DNA of 64,000 nucleotides from Paraspadella gotoi. Lineage: Eukaryota > Chaetognatha. The notes beneath the pieces were generated by a model. It ran no database searches, had not been told where the DNA came from, and saw nothing but the letters and a program-made list of their open reading frames with translations. The stretch spans positions 11,428,200 through 11,492,199 of the forward strand of contig CM119268.1 in NCBI GenBank assembly GCA_051294375.1, written 5' to 3'. This document shows, piece after piece, positions 1 through 22,596 of this stretch (the stretch's first letter is position 1; every line of letters starts with the position of its first letter). A program made the position numbers and the translations under genes.

Positions 1-237
1 AGAGCAGACGAAAAGAAAAACTGCCCATTCCATCTTCGTCCTCAGCCCCCAGTTTTTGAGCATCACCGGAACGAATGGCGCAAGGGTGAGGAGTTGGCCG
101 AGGGCGATCAGCGCCACCGCTTGTGACGGTCGGAGTTCGTACGTCCCGCGCATGAGGTTCGTGTTGAGGCCGTCCATGATTTTGGAGCAAAAGTAGAGGA
201 GGAATCCCCAGAAAACGTGGAACCGAGACGAATCCAT
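1..237 (-). CDS. Partial multi-pass membrane protein (N-terminus), possibly an MFS-type carrier
   Basis: The reverse strand is open from an ATG at 237 to the window edge, giving 79 residues beginning MDSSRFHVFWGF. Three hydrophobic stretches are visible at about residues 6-22, 41-62 and 70-79, separated by short loops with charged residues (LRTKMEW). This pattern is like the first helices of a secondary transporter such as an MFS protein, but no family signature falls inside the fragment, so the family is a guess. Codons are G/C-ending, as in the other real exons here, and there is no intron in this stretch. The rest of the gene lies to the left of the window. Confidence 0.45.
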   Translation of the reverse strand, partial: MDSSRFHVFWGFLLYFCSKIMDGLNTNLMRGTYELRPSQAVALIALGQLLTLAPFVPVMLKNWGLRTKMEWAVFLFVCS

Positions 238-902
238 TCATGGCGAGTTAATGAAAAGTTTTTTTCGTTTGCATTCTAAAAATTTGTTGTTCTTTTCACT
301 TAGCTATAATCACAGAAGAATCATCGGTGCTCGATTAAAATCACATCGTATTCGGATCTAGTTTTATAATTCAGAATGAAATGTTTCACATTTCACAATG
401 TTTAATGATTGATCATTTCTCGCGTTGTTGGAGAGTTTAGTCGAAACGGATTGATGATTATTTGAGTAATGAACGTAACGTTGAATTGATGTTATGTTTT
501 TGGTATTTAATCTATTATTTTTTTTTTTGAAATAAAAGAAACGATTTGACAGTTAAAACGATAAAAAGATGAAACGATAAATCTATTAATCTATTAATAT
601 ATTAATCTATTAATCTATTAATCTATTAATCTATTAATCTATCAAGAGTCTCTTGCGATCGTCTTCATAGTCCAGTACGTAAATTTCCACGAAAATTTTT
701 TTCGTCTTGCGGATTCGATTAATTCGGCAAGTTACAAAATTAAGATGATAAAGCACGGGTGAGTTTTGGCTTCTAACTGATTGTTAAATGAGCCGCTCAG
801 CCTCTTCGTTCAAAATTATTGAAAATTCTTTTCTACCTTGAACCTGATCTTGAAAGGAGTCTTGAAGGGCGCTGACCGGTTTTTAAATTCCTCTCTCTCT
901 CT

Positions 903-977
<75 letters not shown>

Positions 978-1839
978 TCTAGTGTACGCAATTACTAACA
1001 TGCTAAAAGGTTCACATTTTTATTTCTAACAACAAATCAATCCATCTTCAACGAGATATTTCTCATCTACTCTTTACTATAGCGTTAAAAAATTGTATCA
1101 ATGATTTTCACTCCTGTTTTGATGTTTAGGAAATTTTAAAAAGTTTTTTTTTCTGTCGAACGATTATCCCCGACGTTCCTTCTTTTCATTATCTTTCAAT
1201 TCTTTCTACTTTTATGTCTTATTTTTCTTAGAAAACCTGAATAAGACGTCGTATTGAGAACCACAAGGTTCTCAGAAACCTCTTCTCTTCTTTAGTAGCC
1301 GTATTCGGGTTTCAAGAAACAAATAGAAACACATTTTAATTAACTGGACTTTCGAAAGGTCTCAAGTAAAGTAAAAGTATTAATATTGTATTTGCTCAGC
1401 GTGCTATTTTTAATGTGTTTTTTAAGCAATTTGCCATGTTGCCTCCTTTTCAGACATTTTCAATTTTTGAAGTTTCATCGGCATTTTCAGATGTAAAATA
1501 TAAGAAAAAAACATTTTAATAATTTCTCCATAAAAATTGAAGGAATACTTGGATAATCTGATATAATATAATAACATGATAAAATAGGCAAAAACACGGC
1601 ACAGTCCAAAAAAGCCTTGATTTTTTTACTACAGCTGAGGTTGAAAACAAAAGGCAACCTCCTAAGTTGACTGTAAAATATTGAATGAATCATTGGCTGG
1701 AGGTTTAAAAGAACGAAACCAAATCCGCCCGAACCCGAGCTTTCTGTCAAATCTCCAGTGATATCAAAACTGAAAACGTATCATCACGGCTACTCCTTCC
1801 TCACCTTGCGAGTTCAGCAGAGTATAAACTTATCTCTAG
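238..1839. other. Intergenic region, no gene recognised
   Basis: AT-rich DNA. It holds a short tandem repeat of an 8-bp unit (CTATTAAT) at about 580-645 and a (CT)n microsatellite at about 893-978. Reading frames over the microsatellite are only Arg/Glu or Ser/Leu repeats and are not genes. Nothing else was recognised. Confidence 0.6.
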
Positions 1840-2052
1840 TATCTCGACTGTGACCAATATGCTTTGGTACCCAAGTCACTTTCACGGAAAAAAACTACCA
1901 GTTGCTTTGGCGGGAAAAAAGCGCGTGACGAAGTCCTCGACGCCATCTCGAGGAGAAACTGGGACGAATTCTTAGAGATTTTGTTCGCTGACAATGACGA
2001 TGATAACGTTGGAAGGAATGTTGTTGAGAAACAAGCTGGACAATTACTCTAG
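1840..2052 (+). CDS. Possible exon with ankyrin-cap-like sequence
   Basis: A plausible splice acceptor (TCTCTAG) ends at 1839 and the frame stays open to a stop at 2050-2052. The middle of the peptide (KKARDEVLDAISRRNWDEF, then LEIL) has the helix-turn-helix look of the first unit of an ankyrin array, which fits the ankyrin exon at 2490. No ATG lies in this frame after the upstream stop, so it would be an internal exon. The 3' splice junction could not be assigned: no donor has the phase needed to join 2490 directly. It may be an open frame by chance. Confidence 0.25.
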   Translation, partial: YLDCDQYALVPKSLSRKKTTSCFGGKKARDEVLDAISRRNWDEFLEILFADNDDDNVGRNVVEKQAGQLL

Positions 2053-2164
2053 CGTCATCAACGATAGTTCCGCCGCAACCAGAAGATGGTGACGGTATTG
2101 ACGATAGTGGTATGATAGTTTTGAAGAGACTGTAATGATTGTTATGTGTTAGTGAGTAGTGACA

Positions 2165-2335
2165 GAACCGTTCAATATAAGCAGTCCCTGTGCTTCGGAT
2201 AAGGTTGTTACACAGTGTTACAGGCGGGTTCAGCGCCCCGTCCCTCTTAACCGCTAGGTGACCACCGGGCTAGAACCCAGGACCTTTCGGTTGGCAAGCG
2301 AATGATTTGCCTCAGGCACCAAAGGCCGCTGATGA
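2165..2335 (-). mobile_element. tRNA-derived SINE-like element
   Basis: On the reverse strand the segment carries a B-box-like motif (GGTTCTAGCCC) preceded by a tRNA-like half with TGCCTGAGGCAA and an anticodon-arm-like stretch. This is the layout of many invertebrate tRNA-derived SINEs. It is more GC-rich than its surroundings. Its sequence differs from the other SINE family in the window (12477, 12955, 60743). The ends are approximate and no target-site duplication was found. Confidence 0.45.
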
Positions 2336-2489
2336 ACGGTTGATGGATTTTAGTCCACCATATTTTGTTTAAAGTCATCAATTTCGTGTCGTAAATCTAA
2401 TCTCAAGAATGTTATTTTTATATTTCTTCTTATTTCTCTTCTTAATTTCCTTTCGACTCTTCGTTCCATTCTCCACTCATTTTCTTCAG

Positions 2490-3020
2490 CTCCCCTCTCT
2501 CTTCTCCACACGCCCCTTCATCTTCTCGTCCTCAACGACGCTCCACTTCCGGTCGTTCGCCGCGTCGTCTCCGCCGGCGCCTGGCGCTCGCTGCGCTCCC
2601 GCTGCTTCTCCTGCGCATCCGCCGGCGCGCTGCTCTGCGATCACGGAGAGACGCCGGCGGAAATGGCGAGGAGGCTGGGGAAGGAAGAGATGGAGAGGGT
2701 GTTGACGGTGGACTGCGGGGTGGACGATGAGGTTGGTGGAAAGGTGGGGCGGTTGAAAATATTTAAAATTTCATTATTTTAATATTGTAAAGTCTAGTTG
2801 CACTGCACTCTTTCGCATATAATGTAATAATGACTTTAAAATTCGTAGTACGGTATTCGAACCTTTTTGGTCCCAGATCATCGCCGCGATGGAGAAGTCT
2901 CTCTTCGAAATTGCCAAACGAGAAACGATCGGTCGTGACGGAGTTCCACTCGTAGAAAAATACAAACAGAGCCCGCCTCAGGTCACAGTGGACAACGGCA
3001 AAGATAAAAAACCTCGATAA
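2490..3020 (+). CDS. C-terminal exons of an ankyrin-repeat protein
   Basis: Two exons, 2490-2743 and 2877-3020, join in phase. The first has acceptor TTTTCTTCAG and carries ankyrin-type sequence: HTPLHLLVLND, then GALLCDHGETPAEMARRLGKE, the typical TPLHL and GETPxxxAxxxGxxE signature of the repeat. The donor is AAG|GTGGGG or the in-phase GAG|GTTGGT at 2731. The second exon (acceptor TCCCAG) encodes a basic tail ending KDKKPR with a TAA at 3018-3020. Ankyrin repeats mediate protein binding; the partner cannot be read here. The 5' part of the gene is not resolved, possibly including 1840-2052. It is not part of the TRPA gene downstream, because it has its own stop codon. Confidence 0.55.
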
Positions 3021-3194
3021 GAAATAATAACATATAATGCTTATAATTAAAATTACGCCAATGGCTCGATATGGTGAATTTCTTTGTCTTACTTTCCTTA
3101 CCTTGGCGAGAATTCGTTTTCTAGATCCGACCTCTCTTCGAATCTCTCTCGCCCTTCGTTGACACGTCTGACAATTCGCCCACCTCCATCATCC

Positions 3195-4121
3195 NNNNNN
3201 NNNNNNNNNNNNNNNNNNNNNNNNNNNNNNNNNNNNNNNNNNNNNNNNNNNNNNNNNNNNNNNNNNNNNNNNNNNNNNNNNNNNNNNNNNNNNNNNNNNN
3301 NNNNNNNNNNNNNNNNNNNNNNNNNNNNNNNNNNNNNNNNNNNNNNNNNNNNNNNNNNNNNNNNNNNNNNNNNNNNNNNNNNNNNNNNNNNNNNNNNNNN
3401 NNNNNNNNNNNNNNNNNNNNNNNNNNNNNNNNNNNNNNNNNNNNNNNNNNNNNNNNNNNNNNNNNNNNNNNNNNNNNNNNNNNNNNNNNNNNNNNNNNNN
3501 NNNNNNNNNNNNNNNNNNNNNNNNNNNNNNNNNNNNNNNNNNNNNNNNNNNNNNNNNNNNNNNNNNNNNNNNNNNNNNNNNNNNNNNNNNNNNNNNNNNN
3601 NNNNNNNNNNNNNNNNNNNNNNNNNNNNNNNNNNNNNNNNNNNNNNNNNNNNNNNNNNNNNNNNNNNNNNNNNNNNNNNNNNNNNNNNNNNNNNNNNNNN
3701 NNNNNNNNNNNNNNNNNNNNNNNNNNNNNNNNNNNNNNNNNNNNNNNNNNNNNNNNNNNNNNNNNNNNNNNNNNNNNNNNNNNNNNNNNNNNNNNNNNNN
3801 NNNNNNNNNNNNNNNNNNNNNNNNNNNNNNNNNNNNNNNNNNNNNNNNNNNNNNNNNNNNNNNNNNNNNNNNNNNNNNNNNNNNNNNNNNNNNNNNNNNN
3901 NNNNNNNNNNNNNNNNNNNNNNNNNNNNNNNNNNNNNNNNNNNNNNNNNNNNNNNNNNNNNNNNNNNNNNNNNNNNNNNNNNNNNNNNNNNNNNNNNNNN
4001 NNNNNNNNNNNNNNNNNNNNNNNNNNNNNNNNNNNNNNNNNNNNNNNNNNNNNNNNNNNNNNNNNNNNNNNNNNNNNNNNNNNNNNNNNNNNNNNNNNNN
4101 NNNNNNNNNNNNNNNNNNNNN
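3195..4121. other. Assembly gap (927 N)
   Basis: Run of N. It probably hides the exons preceding the terminal exon at 4300. Open frames across it are artefacts of untranslatable bases. Confidence 0.99.
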
Positions 4122-4299
4122 TTACAATGATCAAACATGACATTAAGACCGTCGAAAATCTAATTAGAAACCAGCAGTTGAAAATTTTGCAGTTTTTAAA
4201 TATACTGCACTATGTAAATTAGAAGTAACTTCCTCCGTTACACGCCGTGTCAAGAAACCCCATATAACAACGTTTGTTAATTTGTAATTTTCTTTCCAG

Positions 4300-4485
4300 G
4301 TGGAAGGTCTCTTGGGGGGTGTCAACGTGACCCTCCATCGACTACCCCTTCGACTCAGAGTCGACACCTTCTGTCGAGTCTTTGGCGGATCCGAGCGAAG
4401 ATTCGTCGTCGCCGCCGACGGAAGCGTCGAGGAGATTTTCCTCTTGGACAGGGTCTACAAGGCCTTGCGGTACAAGAGTTCGTGA
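4300..4485 (+). CDS. Terminal exon of an unrecognised gene
   Basis: A strong acceptor (TTTCTTTCCAG) ends at 4299, followed by 61 open codons and a TGA at 4483-4485. The peptide starts VEGLLGGVNVTLHRLPLRLR and continues with VDTFCRVFGG, FVVAADGSVEE and IFLLDRVYKALRYKSS. Codons are G/C-ending and the frame looks real, but I do not recognise the family. The upstream exons would lie in or before the gap at 3195-4121. A coding-looking stretch just left of the gap (about 3084-3194) could belong to it. Confidence 0.4.
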   Translation: MEGLLGGVNVTLHRLPLRLRVDTFCRVFGGSERRFVVAADGSVEEIFLLDRVYKALRYKSS

Positions 4486-6428
4486 TTTCCTTTTTTATAA
4501 TTATTATTTTGGGTATTTGTCTGATCGCTTGACTCCCGTTGCATGCTGAGTCAGTATTGCTGACCATATATTTTAATAACATTGCTTTTTTCTTTTTTTA
4601 TTTCGCAATGCCGTTTTGCACAATAAAAATATTTTGAATTAATGATTTAATTTTTTTTCTTTAATTTGGTTAACAATTGGAACTTAATTGATTTTCTCGG
4701 CGCCGTTATGCCCCTCCTGTGTTGATAATTGATTTAAAAAGCAATCAAGGCCCCGAAGAACATTTCACATTCAGCATCAATAAAAAAAAAAGAGCATTTT
4801 AATTACTTTGTTATAGTTGAGTTATTAGAGCCCCTGAACCAGGATCAACGATCCATATACTCTTAACGTCGGTCAAAGATAATAAGCTAATTTCGTCACG
4901 TCATGACCAGAAAAAAAATACCACGAAAGTTTATCCCACAGTCTTCTCTCGCTCTCTCTCTCTCTCCTCTCTTCTCTTCTCTTCTCTCTCTCTCGTTCTC
5001 TCCAGTTTAGATCACGCGCGATTCGTGTCCAAACAATATTTTTCAATCGTTTAAAAAACAGAAACAATAGCTTCAGTTTTCATGGGAGAAAGTTTTTGTA
5101 AATATGGTCATTTCAACAAAAACGAATTAATAGAGAAGCATCACGCCGGGCGTGGATCTGAGTTTTTTTTATTTATGGAAGTTTCTGTCATCTCGCTTTT
5201 TTTATTTTAGTCTGAACCGTTGATGAACTTTTTTACGTTTTCAATGTATTTTACGGAATCTCGCGACAGCGAAAAGGCTCAATGTAAATGTACTGCTATA
5301 TACAAAAGAAAAAACGCGTAAGGAAATTTAGTTTCATCTTCGGTTTGTACAAAAAGAAGTGGAGTTTTCTTTCGTCTCTTCGATTTTTTGTGGGGCCGAC
5401 GAGGCCTGTGTATGATCGGGTAAGCATTTTTTTAAAAGAAAATAAACAAAACGTACTTGCAAGTTTAATTCAGAAATTCACACAAACAAAAACAAAACAA
5501 ACAACAAAGAAACAACAGCAGCAATGCCGTTATTTTAGCCAACCAACGCGAAAAGAAAAAGGAGCCGACGCTCTAATTATAGCTTTAGAAGCTTAATTAA
5601 GCGAAAACCTAAAAAATGTATCATGATTAATGCGTATTCGTATATTATATATTTTATATCTTTCTCGTCTTTAACTTTGATCAGGTAACTTAAAGTAGAA
5701 ATACGAAAGTATCTCTCTTTCTGCGCTATTAAGAAGGAATTAAGCTAGAAATTCTCCTACTCACATTGTGCAGTTCACAATATAATTGAGCTTCGTCTTA
5801 GCTGGCCATCTGTCATCTTTTTCTGGTGATTTATTTTTTATTAAAGCATATTGAATTCAGTATTCTTTTTTCTAGTCAATTTTATTTTCGTTTTGGCTTG
5901 ATTCCTGTGAAGCCCGTAAAATGCACCTATCGGCAATAACGCTTTATGCCGCGCGCAGCTTGCTCAAACCAATCAAATAGACTTTCGCATCCGCCAAATG
6001 TCAGAATTTGAGAAAATTTCTCGACTTGCGACATTTTAGATGCTTTCTATCCGAATAACGTTAAGACACCAGCGAAGCTATGGTGTCCAATCTAATTGCC
6101 GTTTTTTTTCGAGGACCCCAATCACGGAGCAAAGATTTTCAAGTCAGGCCAATTCAAACGTCATTTCCAGTTCCATCGTGGTGAACTGTTGACGAAAGCA
6201 TGGTTTCTTTTACGTATCTGCAAAGAAAAACGACTATGAATAATTACTGCTTGATATAACGTTTTAGTACAGTTCGTTTTTTAAAATACTACGAAAAATT
6301 TGTCGCATACGTTCATAAAAAGAGCGATACACGGTGGTAAACCTGTGCTTAAATAATTTTCAATTCTTGTTTTCGATCGCTTGCTTAGGCAAAGCAACGG
6401 CACTACAAGTTCTAGTTTATCAATTGAG
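4486..6428. other. Intergenic region, no gene recognised
   Basis: AT-rich DNA with a short degenerate (CT)n tract at about 4950-4995 and poly-A/T runs. A 102-codon open frame at 5288-5596 is rich in Lys, Gln and Thr and lacks splice context or family motifs; I do not count it as a gene. Confidence 0.55.
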
Positions 6429-6537
6429 NNNNNNNNNNNNNNNNNNNNNNNNNNNNNNNNNNNNNNNNNNNNNNNNNNNNNNNNNNNNNNNNNNNNNNNN
6501 NNNNNNNNNNNNNNNNNNNNNNNNNNNNNNNNNNNNN
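6429..6537. other. Assembly gap (109 N)
   Basis: Run of N immediately upstream of the first assigned TRPA exon. A 5' untranslated exon or promoter may be hidden here. Confidence 0.99.
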
Positions 6538-6555
6538 ACTCTAGATCAGCATTAG

Positions 6556-18653
<12,098 letters not shown>

Positions 18654-20713
18654 TTCCACGGTCGGGCGAGGCCGAAGTTCTTTTCAAAACACCGGTCTCA
18701 CGAGAGACTCATACGTAGTTATAAAGGGATTAAAGAAGTAAACGGAATCCAGAAATCTACATTTTTTTGGCTATTTTTCGTTATTATGGTGAAGGCTTTG
18801 TTCCTAATGTCGTAGATTGTTTCGATTATTATATATAGTTTCCCGGGGTTTATGTTTATCTTCATACCTTAAATATTATTACCTTGATATACATTAAATT
18901 AATGTAATTGCATTTTTTCGATATGTATCAAATATCCCCTGCATGAACTTACAAAATTGCAAAATTGCCTTTTTTTTCTTTTTGCGATTTATCTCTTAGA
19001 CATAGTTTACCTCTGGTTTTAGTGATTAATCAACAAATTGTCAAATGTCTGATGTGATGGTAGATTTTAGTCATGCAGTTGAAGTATAACAAATTGTCAA
19101 ATTATAAATTGTTGTGGCCTAATCTATGTATGTTATTATTTGGCTTGCCTCAGGTATATTAGTACCTTAATTTTTTTATTTACCATTATTGAACAAAAGC
19201 GTTGACATACTCATTGGCGGGAATTGTCTCAACAACTTTATTAAAATAGTTAATGATGTCTAACTGCCCATTTAATTGCCTTCATTTTGTGCCAAAATAA
19301 AAACTTCCGCTATTTATTATGTTTTTGTTTTTACTTCGAGAAAAAATTTATAAATCGTCTGAACTTAAAAAGATTTTTAGTTTTTACATCTTCTATAACA
19401 AAACAAGGAAGATTTATATGAAAGTAAGGGACAGTCAGACAGATTGTGTCTATTCATTAATACGCAAAGAAAACGTACTCCGGGCTTCATTTTTTTACAC
19501 ATATATTTAAAATTGTATAAACAGGGAGGTCCAACTCTTTAGGGACTAAATGAAAAAATTCGTTTGGATGGGTAAATAAACGAATTATGATTTGAAAATT
19601 AGTACATGTAAAAAATTTTAATGACAACACAATCTATTAAAAAAATTCATCTTCGTCAACCATGACCTTCTTCAAGTGTTTAGAGAAAGCGGCATATTTT
19701 CTCTCTTATTAGGAACATACGCGAAAAAATATGACATGCTATGCAAAAAGTATTAATGACAGGAGTTGCCGCAACATTTTTCAATCTGTCCGACTGTCCC
19801 CTACATTCTTCGGTCCTTGAAATTAGAATACCGATACATTTTAAAACGTTTAAATTTATGTCTATTAAATTATTAATACTTCAGTTCACCTCCTGCTTTG
19901 TTACGGTCCAACGATTCCCCTTCACAACCATCTCTGATCTCCCTCGCACTTCAGCTGTTCCCCATTTTTCTTTTATTTTTCCTCAAACTTTGTATTTTGG
20001 GATAAATTACTTTCAAAATCTTAGTTGAAGAGAAAAGTGTTTTAAACCTCGATAAGACCCGCTCTTGGAGTTTGACGTAAATTTGATAGTTTTTTCTTTT
20101 TCGTCGTCAAAACATCATTTTTTTACCAAGAATTAAAACAATGTTTTCCTGCTTTTGATTACATCCATAGTTCAATTTTTCGTTACAGTCACTGACATTT
20201 TATTGAAATGGGGGGGACCCTTCAATGCAAAACAAACCAATTCCCAAAGAATGATTTTTGTGAAAAGAAATTAAAGCCTGTAACCGCGAAGCCCACATTT
20301 TTCTTTCTCCTTTCTTCATTAGATTTATTTGTGGGGGATTCACTTAAAAGTTAAACTTAAATCCAAATTCTGATGTGTCAGCATCCGAGAGTAAAATTAA
20401 AAATAAAAAAAAGTTTAAAGGTCCTCTTAATAATCTTTTGTTGATATTTAAACTATATAGGCTATTTCTAGAAATACCCTGATTCGATTCAGCTGAAATT
20501 TTTGCAAGTACGAGATTTTTTAAGTGTCCTAAAATTTTAACATGTGGTGAGTGGTCAAATATTTTTCTCATTAATTCGACGGCTCTCGTTCAGATTTCTC
20601 GCTGTCTCTTTTCTCTTTGTTTGCGCCTTTTAACTCTCGGTCTTTTTGGGCCACATGTCTGATGGACTCTCGACCGAATTGATATGCAAAAGTTTCAGCC
20701 GCCAGTTGCAAAC

Positions 20714-20777
<64 letters not shown>

Positions 20778-20985
20778 ATTTTTCTCTTTCTCTCTCGTCT
20801 CGAATCTCGACTTGTGTGACTCAAGTCATACCGTTTTTTACGACTTGTAGAGAGACGTGAACGCTTCTTCCGAAATAAAGAGCCCTCATTTTTCTTTTCT
20901 ACCACGTTTACGAAAAAAAAGTGGCGTTACAATTTATTTTTCTTATATATAATTATAACTCTATAGTAATAATTTCTATCTTGTT
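18654..20985. other. Intergenic region, no gene recognised
   Basis: AT-rich, with a (CT)n microsatellite at 20718-20773. Open frames here are short and lack splice context or motifs. Confidence 0.6.
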
Positions 20986-20995
20986 GGCCGTCAAC

Positions 20996-21185
20996 AACTG
21001 AAACCAGTGGTTGCGCCAATACATGTAAATCACTGTTATGATTCTTTCTTTTTCGTTGTGTTTATGAATTTAAGATGCTGATGAAGACTCTCAACTACAG
21101 AGTCGAAACATGTCCTTTGAAATAAAAAATTCGTTGTTGAACTTTAAAAAATCTGTAAATCACTTAAACTGAACTGTTACTGTGG
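20996..21185 (+). repeat. Interspersed repeat split by a 119-bp insertion
   Basis: The outer parts (20996-21023 and 21165-21185) match 31426-31490: CCAGTGGTTGCGCCAATACA on the left and AACTGTTACTGTGGCAC on the right. The inner part, 21035-21153, is absent from the other copy and is flanked by an 11-base direct repeat (TGTAAATCACT at 21024-21034 and 21154-21164), which looks like a target-site duplication. Confidence 0.7.
21072..21120 (+). ncRNA. Hammerhead-ribozyme-like motif inside the insertion
   Basis: The order CTGATGA (21078-21084), a five-pair hairpin GACTC/GAGTC with a 9-base loop (21086-21104), GAAA (21105-21108), a self-complementary ACAT/ATGT helix III stub and a GTC cleavage triplet (21112-21114) matches the hammerhead core as found in retroelements. 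Doubts: one extra A (21085) sits between CTGATGA and the stem, and stem I pairs only weakly. Confidence 0.4.
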
Positions 21186-21639
21186 CACTAATATAATTTT
21201 GGTACTTGTAAAAATATTTTATAAATCAAAACAATATTATTTTTGATTTAAAGTATTATATGTGATTAAAATGCTTTTATTAAAACATAGAATAAGAAAT
21301 AGAATAAAATAAAATATAATAAAAAATATTTATTAAAAAATATAAAAAATAATTTTTAAAATATTTAAGATAAAAAAATTTACAAAAATAATTGCTATTA
21401 AGATTAAAACACGTAAAAATTTACTATTTTGTGTAAAACAATTAATACAAGTGAAGATTTAGTAGGTGCAGACAAAAAAACAATTTTTTTTAAAAGTAAA
21501 AAAAATGCTCATTATTTTTTTGCTGCCTATTGATATGTAATTAATGAATTTTTAAATCCTTTTAAAATTTTTTTAGCATAACAGTATAGTAAATTCAATT
21601 ATTTATATAGTAATATCCTATAAAAATATTACATTTCAA

Positions 21640-21990
21640 AAATATTTATTTTATTTTTAAAAACAGATTTTGGATTTGCCGTAAAAAACTAAAAAACTTT
21701 TATAAAATATGTTAAATATATTTTAATGTTTGGATCACAAAAAATGATTAAAACGTTTTAATATATTTAAGTTTTTACAACAGAAAATAAAAAAGTTAAA
21801 AATTTTTATTTTTTTTCCTATTTTAAATGGTGAAGATGATAGAATTTTGAATAATATATTTTATATTTTTAATTCAACTCTTTATAAATCTTTATTAAAA
21901 GTTTTAAAAAAATTTATTTTAAAAATTTATTTTTATAAAAAATATTATTACAAATATATTATATTTTCTTATTCTGTTCCCGAGAAAATA
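21640..21990 (+). repeat. AT-rich interspersed element, copy A
   Basis: Nearly pure A/T. Read in reverse complement it matches 26385-26695 and 27030-27125, for example around TTTGGATCACAAAAAATGAT and ACGGCAAATCC on the reverse. No coding sequence or terminal structure was recognised, so the class is unknown. Confidence 0.6.
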
Positions 21991-22596
21991 TGAACAAAAT
22001 ATTTTTATACTAGTTCACATACTATCTTTCAATCTATAATTCTTGTTCGATCATTCAAATAAATTTTTTGTTCTTGAGTGCTCCGCTCTACTCTAATGCT
22101 CATAGTAGAGAAAGTAAGAAATAAATCCCAGTAGGAGAGAAGTAAAGTTAAGTAACCGGTAAAAAAATTGAAAAAAAAAAAGAAAATATTACGTATAGAA
22201 AAAATTGTACAATTTCGGGGGGTAAGTAAATCACTAAAGTGATTTACAATAACGTAGTAAAAGATTACAGTATAGTAAACATAACGAAATTAAATGAAAT
22301 CTGAAGTTGTTTAAAATTCATAAGCTTTTTAAAATTAGTGCAAACCTCGGAACGAAATAGGTAATTTAATATACAATTATAAATAATGGTATAATTACTG
22401 ATTAGCAACGATAACAAAAATAACTTTTGTGCATTTGTTGAATTAGCGCCCACAGCGAACGGCGGATTTCATGCAAAGCCTTTTAACGTTTTTAAAAATT
22501 CCCTTGCCTTTTTTCAAATTACATATATATATAAGTATATATATGTATATATACACCTGTTTTCATCTTTAGAATTTCGGTATCTTTATTAATACG

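Noticed and set aside
3084-4143. Open frames of about 340 codons on both strands
   Set aside because: Nearly all codons are N; they exist only because the gap has no stop codons.
5288-5596. Frame of 102 codons
   Set aside because: Low-complexity Lys/Gln/Thr sequence in AT-rich DNA, with no splice context or motif.
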